Assembly: GCA_018398805.1 (NCBI GenBank)
Contig: JAGFBZ010002399.1
Span: 177,752 to 241,751, forward strand
DNA: 64,000 nt
Source: Hirundichthys speculiger
Lineage: Eukaryota; Chordata; Actinopteri; Beloniformes; Exocoetidae
Direction: 5' to 3'
Part shown: positions 21,408 to 33,572 of the stretch, in pieces
Layout: each line of letters opens with the position of its first letter
Numbering within the stretch: position 1 is the stretch's first letter
Notes under the pieces: model-generated
Told to the model about the DNA's origin: nothing
The model's input: only the letters and a program-made list of their open reading frames with translations
Database searches by the model: none
Position numbers and translations under genes: made by a program

Positions 21408-21792
21408 CTCCTGTTCCACCACATCCCAAAGCTGCTCTACTGGACTGAGATCTGGTGACTGTGGAGCCCATTTGAGTCCAGTGAACACATGTCATGTTCA
21501 AGAAACCAGTCTGAGATGATTGGCATGTTATGTCATGGTGCATTATCCAGCTGGAAGTATCCATCAGAAGATGGTCCACTGTGGTCATAAAGGGATGGAC
21601 ATGATCAGCAACAATACTCAGGTAGGCTGTGGTGTTGACACGATGCTCAGTTGGTATTAATGGCCTCAAAGTGTGCCAGGAAAATATCCCCCTCACCATT
21701 ACACCAGCAGCAGCAGCCTGAACTGTTGATACAAAGGTTAGGGTTGGGATGGATCCATGCTTTCATGTTGTTGATGCCAAATTCTGACCACC

Positions 21793-23107
21793 TGAAATGA
21801 AATGAAATGAATGAAATGAAATGAAAAATACTTTATTCCCAGAAAGTGAAATTCAACACTGGGCTCTTTTTTTTTCCAACAACAGACAAATGACAGCAAT
21901 AATAATAATATTACAGCAATAATAATAATATTAATTGATAATAATAATAGTAGGTTTTATGTCTTGTTGTGGAGGCTGATGGCCGCTGGCAGGAATGATC
22001 TTCTGTATCTTTCTGTCTTGCAACGGACCTGAAGAAGCCTCTCACTGAACACACTCTGTTGTTTGATCACTGTGTCGTGGAGAGGGTGTGAAGAGTCCTC
22101 CATCATCTTCATGGAGAGGGTGTGAAGAGTCCTCCATCTTCTTCATCAGCTTGTGCAGCATTCTTTTTTGAACAATCAGCTCCAGCGGCTCCAGAGTTAC
22201 ACCCAGCACAGATCCAGCTTTCCTGATCAGTTTGTTGATTCTCTTCAGGTCTCTGGTTCTGGTGCTGCTGCCCCAGCAGATGGCTGCAAAGCTGATTGCA
22301 CTTTCAAGAAGATGTGCAACATCTTGGTGCAGACATTAAAAGATCTCAACTTTCTTAAAAAGTAGAGTCTGCTCTGACCTTTCTTGTAGATGTATTCTGT
22401 GTTGCATTTCCACTCCAGTCTGTTGTCAAGCTGAACTCCAAGGTTCTTGTATTCCTCCACCACCTCCACCTCCTTTCCCAGGATGGAAACACTGCTGTGT
22501 TGATTCTTGCTCCTCCTGAAGTCGACAATCATCTCCTTAGTTTTGCTGGTATTTAATACGAGATGATTGTTACTACACCATTTCACAAACTGACAGACCA
22601 GTTCTCTGTACTCGGCTTCTTGTCCGTTGCTGATACACCCAACAACTGCAGAGTCATCAGAGTATTTCTGCAGATGACAGGACTCAGAGTTGGACTGGAA
22701 GTCAGAGGTGTAGAGCGTGAAGAGAAATGGTGAAGAACAGTTCCTTGTGGTGCTCCAATGCTGCTGACCTCCATCTCAGACACACAACCTTTCAGTCTCA
22801 CAAACTGTGGTCTGTTTGTGAGGTAGGCATAAATCCAGGAGGTTGTGGAGGAATCCACCTGGAACTTATGGAGCTTCTCACATAACAACGCAGGCTGAAT
22901 TGTATTAAAAGCACTTGAGAAATCAAAGAACATGACCCTCAAAGTGCTGCCTGATTGGTCCAGATGAGAGTGGGCTCTGTGAAGCAGGTAGATGATGGCG
23001 TCTTCAACCCCAAGCCCATTACGATATGCAAACTGTAATGGGTCCTGAAAGGTGCTGACCTGCTTGTTGAGGTGGGTCAGTAAAAGTCTCTCCAGGACTT
23101 TCATTCA
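21793..23107 (-). mobile_element. LINE fragment (CR1/L2/Rex type) inside Tc1
   Basis: 5'-truncated LINE with an ATTTC-repeat tail (plus-strand GAAATGAAATGAAATGAATG at 21794 onwards) and reverse-transcriptase sequence upstream. Tc1 sequence continues on both sides. Confidence 0.85.
22245..23104 (-). pseudogene. LINE reverse transcriptase fragment
   Basis: Two frames cover the RT palm and thumb. The first (22583-23104) reads QFAYRNGLGVEDAIIYLLHR, VMFFDFSSAFNTIQPALL (first catalytic Asp in FDFSSAFNT) and IGAPQGTVL. The second (22245-22586) reads NHLVLNTSKTKEMIVDFRR and SRLYFLRKLRSFNVC. Between them the FADD-type active-site region is lost in a frame break. Dead copy; same family as fragments at 52336-53135 and 62205-62378. 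Confidence 0.85.
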
Positions 23108-23666
23108 TCTTGAATGTGGCAGCAGAAATCCAGACTCATCAGACCAGACAACGTTTTTCCAATCTTCTATCATCCAGTTTTGGTGAGTCTGTGAATTGTA
23201 GCCTCAGTTTCCTGTTCTTAGCTGACAGCAGGGACACCTGCTGTGGTCTTCTGCTGCTGTAGCCCATCTGCCTCAAAGTTAGACATGTTGTGGGTTCAGA
23301 GATGCTCTTTTGCAGACCTCAGTTGTAACGAGTGGTTATTTAAGTTACAGTTGCCTTTCTATCACCTCCAACCAGTCTGGTCATTCTCCTCTGACCTCTG
23401 GCATCTACAAGGCATTTGTTCCTATGAAACTCCTGCTCACTGGATATTTTCTCTTTTTCGGACCATTCTCTGTAAACTCTAGAGATGGTTGTGGTGAAAA
23501 TCCCAGTAGATCAGCAGTTTCTGAGATACTCAGACCAACAACCATGACACGTTCAAAGTCCCTTAAATCACCTTTCTTCTCCATTCTGATGCTGGTTTGA
23601 ACTGCAGCGGATCATCTTGATCATGTCTACATGAATAAATGCATTGAGTTGCATCCATTGATTGAA

Positions 23667-23835
23667 TACACACACACACACACATTTTCTGCCACTTTTC
23701 TTTCAAGAATCAAAGGTTTCTTGGGATTATCAGTAGAATGAATGGAGGCAACACTACTTCCTACACTGACTTTTGAACTTTTGCTTCTTTAATGACGGTT
23801 AGAATCCAACAAGTCTCTTGGTTTCTCTTTGTCCT
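23667..23835. repeat. (CA)n microsatellite and unassigned flank
   Basis: ACACACACACACACAC at about 23668-23684 marks the truncated edge of the Tc1-like element; the remainder is unassigned. Confidence 0.7.
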
Positions 23836-24060
23836 TCAGGTCAAGACTGCAGGCAGGACGGTCCAGTCCCGGCACCCTCTTCTTTGCAAATTACGTGTGC
23901 AGACTGTGGTTCTGCAATGTCTTGTTGAAAAATGTATGAGCGTCCCTGGAAAACATGTGGCCTCGAAGCAGCGTGTGTTTCTCTGAAATATCAATGAACT
24001 GTCCTGCACTGATTCTGCCATCACAAAAGTGTAAATGAGCTTTGCCAGGGGCGCTGATCC
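23836..24060 (-). pseudogene. Old Tc1-like transposase relic
   Basis: Minus-strand pieces match a DDE transposase C-terminal half: FCDGRISAGQFIDI and, further on, VPGLDRPACSLDL, which corresponds to the conserved LDWPACSPDL block. The family recalled usually reads G-INA-YI-VLE-HMLP here. Badly decayed, with no ends found. Confidence 0.5.
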
Positions 24061-24296
24061 AGCCCCGCGTCGTCGTGGAGCCCGGCTGGCCCGGATGCTC
24101 CGTTTCGTCCTTTGTCCTCTCAAAGACAGAGAATACTGATTCGTCTTTGGTCTCCGGTGCCTCCGAGCCCAGAGGCGTTGGTGCTGGCTCAGGAGAAGGT
24201 TTAACCTTCAGATTCTTCTGTGCACGGTGAAGGTTTAAGTGGTATTTGTGAAAGTAGCGTCACTTTCCCAGAGTCGTAAACAGTTAAATCAGTGAG
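24061..24296. other. No gene recognised
   Basis: Unassigned sequence between the transposase relic and the telomere-like tract. Confidence 0.4.
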
Positions 24297-24342
24297 TTAG
24301 GGTTAGGGTTAGGGGTTAGGGTTAGGGGTTAGGGTTAGGGTT
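24297..24342 (+). repeat. Interstitial telomere-like repeat, (TTAGGG)n
   Basis: Seven to eight TTAGGG units, two of them with an extra G (TTAGGGG). A shorter inverse tract is at 43534-43553. Short tracts like this usually mark repaired breaks rather than chromosome ends. Confidence 0.95.
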
Positions 24343-25074
24343 CGTCTGATGGGTCAGAGATCACAGGTGTCCAGTTAGATCACAGGTGGCTCCGAATCCT
24401 GCAGACTCCTTCAATATTTTTCTCATATTATTCACAGTAAAAGAGCACATATGCAAATCCCTTGCAATCTTTTTTTTTTTTTTTAAGGAACATTATTTTA
24501 AAGCACTTCAGTGATCATTGCATGCATTTACCGGCAAAGGGAAGATTCTCAAAGCATTTTTGTCCCTTAAAGACTCAGCCTTTCATGAATAGTGTCACGC
24601 TGGGAGATTTTCAGAGGAAATTAGGAGAAAAAAAGGCCTTTATTAAAACAAAAGTGCTGCTTAAAATCAATAAAAAGGCAACTCAAGGCACAACAAAGGG
24701 CTTCAGACAAGCAGACTGGCAGGAAACAGTCAGAGAGACGAGCTGACAGAGCAGCCGGGACGTGAAGAGCAGTCCAGCGTATCGTTCTGGATCAAAGTCT
24801 GCATCCGGACAAGTACGGGCGAAATCCCAGGATGTGTGGCAAAGTATCCCAGAGTGCACTTCCCATCAAGAAGCAGAAGTGATACAGAGGACAAAAGAGT
24901 AATTCTATTTATAATACAACTGATATACAAAAGCATAAAACCCATTCAGAAATGCATCATGTAGAGCAGTGTAGTAACTGCTTGACAATTTTACCACGGA
25001 CCGGGGGACCGGGACTAAATCCATATTTCAGTAAGGACTCCTGGTATTGTCTGTTAAAAGTTTTCTTTTTCTTG
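24343..25074. other. No gene recognised
   Basis: Contains a T14 run (24471-24484) and unassigned sequence. A 94-codon ORF is present without recognisable features. Confidence 0.4.
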
Positions 25075-25984
25075 GAAGTCGAATTGAGAAAATTTCTGTT
25101 CAGTAAAGCCTACAGTTAGTCTAAACTATAGTGTGTACGGGTTAATAGTTATAGCCATAGTTGTAGTAGCTAAGACTAGAGTAGCTCATCTTAATCACAG
25201 CTTCGTCATAGCTATGCTGCTATAGGCCTACGCTGCAGGGAGACGCCAACATGATCTGCTGAGTGGTGTCTCCACTGCTCTTCTCCCTTTCCTTCCCTTT
25301 CCTCCTCCCTTCCTCCCCCTCCTCCAGCTAATTCCATAGTTAATCAGGAGCACCTTGTTACTGTAACTGTGCTCCATTTTCTTTTTCTGTTGTGCTGTTT
25401 TCCCTCCTTATTTCTCTAATTTCTGTATGTTTTCAGGCCAGAGTTTGCTGAGTTTCATGCTGACTTGCAGTTCCCTCCTCTGTCCATCCCAGTGTTTACC
25501 TCCACCTGTGTGTGTAGATGTGTTCATGGTGACGGCTGGCGTGGTGACCGGTGATCTAGTCCTCTGATCATCTCACCTCAGTGCTGCTACCTGCATCTGT
25601 TTATATAGTCATTATATTCAGTGATTTGTGTGTTCTCCTCTCTCTGTCCTCCATCCTCTCTCTGTCCTGTCTCTCCTCTCTTTTTCTTTCTTTACCCAGC
25701 TGGTCTTCAGCAGGAAGGTCCCCCCATATGATACAGGTCCTGATCAAGGTTTCTTCCTCTTAAAGTGGAGTTTTTCCTTGCCACTGTTTGGATTGAAGGT
25801 TATTTTCTCCCACTGTGGGAGTTTTTTACTTGACATTATCATTGATTAGGATTCAATATTATATTTTTAGTTAATGATATTTGCTCGGGGGTCATGATCT
25901 GGTTCTCTGTAAAGCTCCTAGAGACAATTGACATTGTAACAGACGCTATACAAATAAAATTGAATTGAATTGAGTTGAATTACA
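25075..25984 (+). mobile_element. LINE 3' end (CR1/L2/Rex type)
   Basis: Plus-oriented copy of the LINE 3' UTR seen inverted at 10814-12545. Marks in order: CTATAGGCCTACGCTGC, TTCCCTTTCCTCC, CTGATCAAGGTTTCTTCC, GGAGTTTTTCCTTGCCACTG, then TGTAACAGACGCTATACAAA and a GAATT-repeat tail. No coding part is included. Confidence 0.8.
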
Positions 25985-26784
25985 GTCAAAAGGGGGAAAA
26001 AAAGTTAAGTTGCAGTCCCACGAATGTGCATTGTACTCCTCCTTTGGTCGTGCTGCAGATAGTACATTTATTTGTTTGAAATGTAAATGCAGTGAAATCA
26101 GAGAGCAGCAGTTCGTTCCTCTGATCTGCTGCCGTTTCCACGTTTCCTGCTCCCTCCCTCGGCTGCATGCAGCTCGCTGTGATTTATGTTCCCCTGGCAC
26201 GTCTAAGGGATGTTTTTATGAACAGTAAAAACATCTCCTGCAGCGTGTCTGAAATTAAAGACATTTTATAAGTTACACAGGAGACTGAATGTACGATTAC
26301 TCACATATTCATGCGCCTGTGCTTCATTACGTCCCTGCAGTCCAAACTCAGGATCCGAGTCCCCAGAGGCTTTTTCTTTACCCAGTTTCGTCCGTTCTGC
26401 CAACTTTGTTGCGACACTCTGCAACTTTTCAGATCCCTTTTATCAAGTCGGCCTCCTGCTTCTGCACTTAGCGACAAACCTGGCAATAATTTACAAACTG
26501 CAGCTACTTTCTGGTGACTGAAGTCTCTCGTGCGGCCCCGCAGTCGCCGTTTCTCCAAGGAAGCAGAAGTGCTTTCAGAGGCAGGAAGCAGAAAGGTCAG
26601 GACGGTGGCACGCTCCAGATTTAGGAACCATTTGTTCGGTAAATGTCAGGGAGCACGAAGCAACACGACAGCTGATGTAAAAAAAAAAAAAACACTTGAG
26701 AAAACAAAAGGAGGGTTTTTAATTGTTTAGTTTCACTCTGCGTATTCATTTTTTCATTTAGCTGAAATTCACATTGTTCAGAAT
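25985..26784. other. No gene recognised
   Basis: Several 60-85 codon ORFs on both strands without family resemblance. An A13 run lies at about 26680. TTCAGAAT at 26777-26784 is the target duplication of the next element. Confidence 0.4.
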
Positions 26785-27894
26785 TAGGGCTGGGCAACGA
26801 TTAAAATTTTTAATCGCAATTAATTGCATTATTTCCCTGATTAATCGCGATTAATCGCATTGTATATGCAAAATCAAATAATGAATTCAAAAGTAGTATA
26901 AAGATCATTTTTATTTAAATGTTCTGCTGCTATATGAACTAAAGTGTCATAACATTTGTTGTTCAAACACTTTTAACATCAGCACGTGTCAGTAACACAT
27001 ATTTAGTGTAAATCTCATCTTCAAAAATGTAAAATTAAAAAAAAGCTTATTGCCACTGCCAGGGCATTAATGTCACCTGTTTTTATTTTTTTTCAAAGTC
27101 TACAAACAAAATCCAACAAAATGATTGTGGCTCAGCACAATCAAAACATTAAAACAGGTAATTTCTGAGGTAACAGCAGAAACTTTTAACGTGGAGTTTA
27201 ACTTGTCAGTTGTTACAAATAACCTTGTTTCTGTTGAATCCTCCGTCTGGGAGAACTTTAAAATGAAAATGTCCATGTTAAAGTTCAGTAACTTTACCAA
27301 TCTGTGTATCATTCATTCTTTCCATTTTCAATTGTCAATCAAAAATTTTAAAAAAATTAAAAAATGACATTTTATTGAATTTTTCGTTTTTTTCATCTAA
27401 CACACAAAAAATGAAAAAAATGGATCAAAAATACGAAATGAAAAAAACGGGCCACAGAACTGAATTTGTTTTATAATGGAGGACTGGACTTTCTGTTGTC
27501 ATTACACATCTGTGCCACTAGATGGAGCTGCACTGCAGTAACCAGCTAGAGAACAGCAGGACAGTGAACACATGGAGCAGATCTGATGGAACATGGAGGA
27601 ATGACACGAAAGTTTTGTTGCAGTCCAGAATTTTATTTAGACAGAATTGTTAATATTTCTACCTGAGTTGCTACCTGAACTGTAAAGTTCACTGATTTTT
27701 ACCGTTTTCCATGTCGGTTTTAGCTTTTCCGCATGTTTACCTGCTAATTCTCTTCTGGTTCCGCAGCTGCCAGTAACAGACTTTTCAAAACAAAAGCATG
27801 TGAGCAACATGCGTTAACACGCGATAAAATAAACGTCGGCGTTAATAAATTAATAAGTTAACGCGATAATAACGCGTTCACTTGCCCAGCCCTC
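26785..27894. mobile_element. hAT family 'A', copy 1, 1110 bp, perfect 8-bp TSD
   Basis: Begins TAGGGCTGGGCAACGATTAA and ends CACTTGCCCAGCCCTC, flanked by TTCAGAAT on both sides (26777-26784, 27895-27902). Near both ends TTAATCGCGATTAATCGC-type repeats occur. No transposase is encoded, so it is non-autonomous. Related copies are at 31703-33564 and 45478-45965. Confidence 0.92.
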
Positions 27895-27902
27895 TTCAGA
27901 AT

Positions 27903-29247
27903 ATTAAAAATAAAAGCACAACAGGAGCACAGCTGCAGGATTTAGTGACTTTTTAGTGCTGCTGAGGTCACCGTTCCTGTCTACCAGCGCCAACAGACGT
28001 GCAGTTTTTAAGTTGCACCAAAGATGTCTTTGTGTTGTGCAGACTTCTACTGCGGGTATCATCCAAACTAGATGCCTCAGCCTGTTGTAGTTACACAACT
28101 CTAGTTCCAAAAAGGTTGAGAAAAAAATGAATTAAAAATGAATCTCATAACGCCAGGTCATGTTCTACATCGCTCAAAAAGGCTGGAACAGAGGGAAAAG
28201 GCCGGACGAGTAAGTGGCACTGAAAAGAAACATCTGAGAGGATGTCTCGAAACTAATTAGGTTAACTGGCAGCAGCTCAGTGACATGACTGGATATTAAA
28301 GAAATGAGTCTCTCAGAGACAAAGATGGTCACAGATTCACCATCCAAGGCGAAACTGTCTAATAACAGAGGTGAAGTCTCTTTCATTCACTGAAGAACTA
28401 CTGCCTTCTCTGGACCAAAGCTCATTTAAGTGGAAAACTATCCTGTAGTGAGACAAACTTTGAATTTAAAATGCTTCAAAACCTCTCTATCCCTCATGGT
28501 ATAGAGGTGCATTAGTGCCCACAGGCAGCGTGCACATGTGGGAGGAAATAAGAAGGTTCAATATTAAGATCCTTTTCTCTCCTCCTATAACTATATTTTA
28601 TGTCGTACTTGTAAACGTTAGATATCTGGGGTGGTGGCCTTTCAGTGGGATCATTATGTCTATGCAAGCATCTTTTATGAGGCGCTATAAAATCCTTTTT
28701 TTAAAAAAACCCTGAGCCGCGCTGCTTGTAAGAGTAAAAAGAAGAAAAGTGCCTGGGGACAGAGGACTATACGGCGCTGCATGAGTCAGTTAAATACCAA
28801 TATTTTTGTATCGCGCGAAGAATGACAATATATACCAATATAGATCTTTCATCTCACCCTTTTTAGTGTCGTTTTTTGCAACTTCCAGTCATGTTAAACT
28901 ACATGCGTCCGTTACAAAAGCTTGGTGTCTGACCCGCATTCACAACCTTTCACCAGCTGAGAGGGTTGCCCGTCTCACGCATGATGTGTCCGCGAGAAGG
29001 GTGAGAATGTTAAACCCTGAAAAAGGAAATAGACGGAGACAGCTGAGTTTCCGTGTGACTCGCTCAACTGCAGGGTGTTTTCGGCATTTACAACCTCATG
29101 TTGTCAATATTTTACATTTCCAGTTACACACATTCCCTATAACATTTAAACATTTCCAACCATTTTTCTTATGTCTCTACTTTCATATACAACAACACCA
29201 AAATTGCAGATTTCAATAACAATCAGGAACACCTGTTATTGCTAGTA
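27903..29247. other. No gene recognised
   Basis: The 137-codon ORF at 28806-29219 shows no family match. A word pair resembling GAGTTTCCGTGTGACTCGCTCAA (near 29045) recurs as a near copy at about 30325-30350 on the other side of the next MITE, suggesting one older repeat split by it. Confidence 0.4.
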
Positions 29248-29949
29248 CAGTGATCCCTTAGTTTTCGCAGTTGATGTGGACCAGCGCCCCCCCCCCCCCC
29301 CCCCACGAAAATCAAAATCTGTGAACTGGAGCTGGAGCCCCCGAGCCTAAATAATGTGTTTAAAATATGTTTAAAAACCGCAAAAAAGTAGCGAGACACT
29401 GCAGCAAAACAAGACAAAGGCTCAACTGTGGTCTTTCTGTTACCTTCACAGCCTCTGGTCTCTGAACCGTAGTAAAGAAATGCTTGTATTAAGCTATTTT
29501 TGGCTCATAATTAGCGGCTAACATGCTAACAACAACAAAAGAAAAAGTCTGGTTTTCTCTGCATGGAACGAGCACTTTATTCTGGCACTGCAGGAACTTG
29601 TAACATCACACAGGTTGTATTGTTGGGCTCCTGTCGGTTAACAGAGAATGTAAATCTATACACGCTGGACTGCTGTTGATGCTCACTACACTTTTCATCT
29701 AACCCTGTTTTCATTCTGCCATCTCACGACACACACACTACATTACCCATAAGGCCTCATCATTACCCATAAGGCCACCTTCTTAAAGGGGCCAGGCTGG
29801 CTCACAACATTTCTTCGCCGTGAGAGAACGCGCACAACATCCTGTGATGTTTCTACAATTTTTTCTTGATTTTTTTTAATATATTTCTGAAAAATTCGCA
29901 AATAACTAAAACCGCGGAACTTAAACCGCGAATTGGCGAGGGACCACTA
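29248..29949 (-). mobile_element. TA-flanked MITE family 'P', copy 2
   Basis: Inverse orientation relative to copy 1. TA at 29246-29247 and 29950-29951. Tip CAGTGATCCCTTAGTTTTCG at left. A C18 run (about 29287-29304) expands the family's G/C block. Confidence 0.85.
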
Positions 29950-30484
29950 TACTGTGTAACAGTAGAGCATACAACCTCTGCATGCACTCAAAATGGCGGC
30001 ATAAATCAGTACTTTCACAAAACTCGAGCCTGAACCTTAAAATTGAACCTGGATCGATGCGTGGTCATAAGTAATAACCTTACTTATTGATACATGTTCT
30101 ATTTGGCTATTAGCACTGACTTGCCTAAAACCAATATTTTACCGAGCGCGCTGGCTTCGTCTACATGCACCCACGGCTATCTTGACACTCATGTTGCATT
30201 TGTTTACAATGTGCAGCATCTCACCTTGGAATTTACAACATGGCGTTACACATGAGTTAACATGCACCATTATACAATTTGCACAGTTTTATGGTATTAA
30301 AAGACCATTACACTAACCTAAGTTTCGGTGTGACTCCCTCAAGCGCAGGGTTTATTCTGCAGGTCCCGTCCTAAAAACCTTACTCATTACCGATGCGTCC
30401 CCTTGTGGCACTCCAAGGTACTAGTGGTTCAGTGTTTTCCACTGTAGTTAGTCAAATACGTTGTTATAGACACTAGTTTAAAGG

Positions 30485-30519
<35 letters not shown>

Positions 30520-31702
30520 GGGAGAGAGAGAGAGAGAGAGAGAGGTGTAGGTTCCTTTTGTAGACTTTGTATACGTTTATAAATCTTTAAACCATATAAC
30601 CCTTACAAGAGCATCATCATGAAATGAAAAGTGCAACAAGGAGGACGGAGGATTACTGAGTCTGACACCAGACACCCCCCTGAACCCCAGAAACCATCTC
30701 AGCAGCTCCCACGTGTGCACGGACAGCTGAGAAGATGATGCTGCGCGGTAAAACAACTTTATTAAAGACATGTTGACGTCAGGAAAACATTTTTAAGATC
30801 CTGCATTTCCTCTTTTTCACGTCCTGATGTTTTCTCATGAATGAAATATTAATAGTTGACATTTTCAAGTGACTGCATTATTTTTCTTTGGATTTTAGTG
30901 TCCCACCATTTTTTCCCAGCCTGGCCTCTGTGTGTGTCAGGATTGGATAACAACGACGTGCCCTCTCTGCCCTCACTCCCATAATGCTGTTGGCTCGGCC
31001 CGGAGGTCGTGTTTTTCGAGCTGATTGCTGGGGTCAGTGCAGTAAACGACGGCTGCACCTGCTGCCAAGCGACCGTGGGAGAGCAAGTCAGGATGAGCAG
31101 CTGTGTTTCCGCTCGGACCGATGACATCAAGCCACGAGCTGGACGGTGTGTCTTCACATCTTTGCAAGTTGAGACTCAATCATGAGGTCACCGTGAAGGC
31201 TGGCTGGTGGATCATCTCCATGCTGGCGCAGGTTCATCATCTTCAATGGCAGCTCTAATATCTTTGCAAAAAAGCTACTTTTTTTTTTCAACAAAATGCA
31301 CCTTTTTATTGGAGTTATTGTAAACGATATGCCTGAAGATGAATTTGAAATATCTGAAATAGTGATCATGGCTGAGGAGAAAAGGAACAAAATCGAACAG
31401 GGTATTTTGGATTAATGGATGTCACATCCTTCAGTGAAATGGTAATTTCCTTTTGAGAGTTTTCAAGATGTTTATTGCAGTTTCTGTTGCAATTATTCTC
31501 CACTTACATTGGCTGTAAAGTGGAGAATATAATGAAGGGCTGTCATGATGAATGGGTGCAGGCTGGCACGCTAAACTTTCTCCTCAGCCACCTTTTCAGT
31601 CTCAAGCAGATTGTTGGATTCAACACCGACCCAAAGACATGTAGGTCTATATTGCAGCCTGATAACTTTTGTATGTGCTGCAGACTGAAAAAAAAAAATT
31701 AC
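29950..31702. other. No gene recognised; AT/GA microsatellite inside
   Basis: Contains an A14-(AT)n-(GA)n compound microsatellite at 30484-30543. Elsewhere only short ORFs. A 38-codon frame at about 31298-31414 (MHLFIGVIVNDMPEDEFEIS...) has an acidic, exon-like composition but no splice sites I trust. Confidence 0.4.
30484..30543. repeat. Compound microsatellite A14-(AT)n-(GA)n
   Basis: Poly-A, then about nine AT units, then about twelve GA units. Confidence 0.95.
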
Positions 31703-33564
31703 TAGCGCAGGGCAACGATTAAAATTGTTAATCGCATGACTTCCATAATTAATCACGATTAATCGTATTGTATATGCAAAATCAAATAATGAATTCAAAA
31801 GTATTGTAAAGGTCACTTTTATTTAAATGTTCTGCTGCCATATGAACTAAAGTGCCATAAAATTTGTTGTTCAAACACTTTTAACATTTTAACTCCCTTG
31901 TCACTTAACATGCGTTAACACACGATAAAATAAATGTCGGCGTTTATAAATTAATGAGTTAACGCCAGGGCAGGAATTTCACGGTGGCCACGGCCGTCGT
32001 AGCCCTTCTTCTTGACTGTGATGCCTTTCCGAAAATTGGTTGCTTAATGGCCACTGTGGCCTTGGTGCCCTGCTCTCTCCCCTTCCTTCGGCTATCATCA
32101 AGTTTGCGCCGTAGTGCCCATCGGTAGGTCTACCTGTATTAAAGTTAAACAATCGGAGCGGAGGTGTGTCCTACTGCGGGATCAGTCCATAACTCTACAG
32201 CCGCACAGCATCTATTTCCATCAACGTTCTGTCTGTGGGATAAACAGCACAACGATTCCACGAAGACGACATTAAAGGTAAGTGTTCAAAAAGCCATCTG
32301 TTTTCTGGATCAAATAGCTTTTCATTGAGCATAAGGACTTTAAAGATTGAGCCCAGGACTATAAATCATAATAAATCGCTCCCAACTTTGAATTGATAAA
32401 GAGTTGCTAGACTTGGTTGTAGCAGTAGCCTTTTAGCCTCCCTGAGGGGGACCTAGCTATCCAACAAGCTAAATCAACACTTCTGTAAATCTTTCTTGTC
32501 ATATCTTATTGCTATAGCCTACTAAGAATTTTTAATGTTTAAATATCAGACGGAGACTGTCATGTCTCGCTACTGTAGCCTTCTGAGCTATGGTTGCTAA
32601 GGCAACCCAAGTAAACGGTCTCCTGCAATCAGCTGTTTTATCGTAAACTAAAGCCTTCAAATAATCCTTTTCTCGCCGAATCAACTTCTCTGTCTCTCTT
32701 CTATGTTTGCAGCCCTAGCAAAGCTTTGCTTGTTAGTCTTCATTTCATCGCCAAAATCAGGATGCCATTAAATCAAATTCAATTATAAAGAAAACATCTG
32801 TGACTGGATAACACATCATAAACTCACAATCACGAACAACAACTTACAGGCAGGATGACGATGCTGAGATAGACTTCAGGTGCGCGAAAGTGAAACCTAA
32901 ACTCTTTAACACGTATCATTACAGAAATACGCTCCGGGGTGGCTTAAGCATTTGAATAATCAGTAGGCTATGAAAACATGATAATATTATTTAAGAAATA
33001 TTTAACATATTCACTCGAAACTTTTTTCCCTCAGAAAGAAGAATGCCAAGACAGGAACGAGTCGAGATTAGTCACAAAAGAGCTCAAGAAGATGCAGCAA
33101 AAACCTGCCAAAAAAATGGACACCTACTTCAAAAGTTATCATGCAATAGTTAATTGTTAGATTCTTCTTATTTTATTATCATTATTATTATTATTTTATC
33201 GTTATGGGCCTAGGAAGACCCCAGGTTCTCCATCCCCATCATCAAATGAAGATTTAAATTAAATTTATGAATGCGTAATAACCTGATAAAAGTCAATGAC
33301 ATTGCTTATTTTGTTGTCTGTTTCCCTTTGATAAAAGTCCAAAAGTTGTGGTAGCCTATTAAAAATAAAAAAACTGTGTTGTGCCGTTTATTAGCATATC
33401 ATGTTATATTGTGTTTTTTTTATTATGGCCTTGTTGCCCTGGCATTCGGCCTTTGTGCCCTCAAAAGAAAATGCCCCTTTGAAGGCCAAGTGGCCTTGTC
33501 CCTCAAATTACGAAATTCCAGGCCTGGTTAACATGATAATAACGCGTTAAATTGCCCAGCCCTA
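31703..33564. mobile_element. hAT family 'A', copy 2, split by another element
   Basis: Left end TAGCGCAGGGCAACGATTAA, right end GCGTTAAATTGCCCAGCCCTA. The flanks AAAATTAC (31695-31702) and ATAATTAC (33565-33572) match at 7 of 8. Interior matches copy 1 (for example TTATTTAAATGTTCTGCTGC). An inserted element (31966-33526) replaces nothing: the family sequence resumes after its duplication. Confidence 0.88.
31966..33526 (+). mobile_element. hAT-like element nested in hAT copy 2, 1561 bp
   Basis: Ends CAGGGCAGGAATTTC and, inward, CAGGCCTGGAATTTC. The duplication is GTTAACGC (31958-31965) against GTTAACAT (33527-33534), 6 of 8. Blocks of the type GGCCTTGGTGCCCTG lie near both ends. A plus-strand piece near 33040-33160 with MQQKPAKKMDTYFKS resembles the N-terminal basic stretch before hAT-type domains, but the frame ends after it. 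Deletion derivative. Confidence 0.75.
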
Positions 33565-33572
33565 ATAATTAC

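Larger units (their letters stand above)
15640..23600 (-). pseudogene. Tc1-like transposase pseudogene in three blocks
   Basis: The block at 21413-21700 contains the C-terminal half of the DDE domain: IPTEHRVNTTAYLSIVADHV, and KWAPQSPDLSPVEQLWDVVE with the third acidic catalytic position. The block at 15640-15780 carries the C-terminus (complement of TGGGTTGGACCCCCTTT and the region following). The block at 23108-23600 carries the N-terminal helix-turn-helix region, for example the complement of TTTCTGAGATACTCAGACC. Stops and substitutions are scattered throughout; it was probably already decayed when the LTR element landed. Confidence 0.75.
15598..23666 (-). mobile_element. Tc1-like transposon, split by LTR element and LINE
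   Basis: The left tip CACTCACCGGCCAGTTTAT follows TA at 15596-15597 and is the known end of a widespread fish Tc1-like family. Minus-strand transposase pieces occur at 15640-15780, 21413-21790 and 23108-23600. The right end is truncated near 23666, where a CA repeat begins. The LTR retrotransposon 15785-21407 and the LINE 21793-23107 interrupt it; without them the element would be about 1.1 kb. Confidence 0.85.

Noticed and set aside
24297..24342. True telomere
   Set aside because: Too short and flanked on both sides by ordinary interspersed repeats.
28806..29219. 137-codon plus-strand ORF
   Set aside because: Unrecognised, abuts a MITE, and shares a word with non-coding sequence at 30325-30350.
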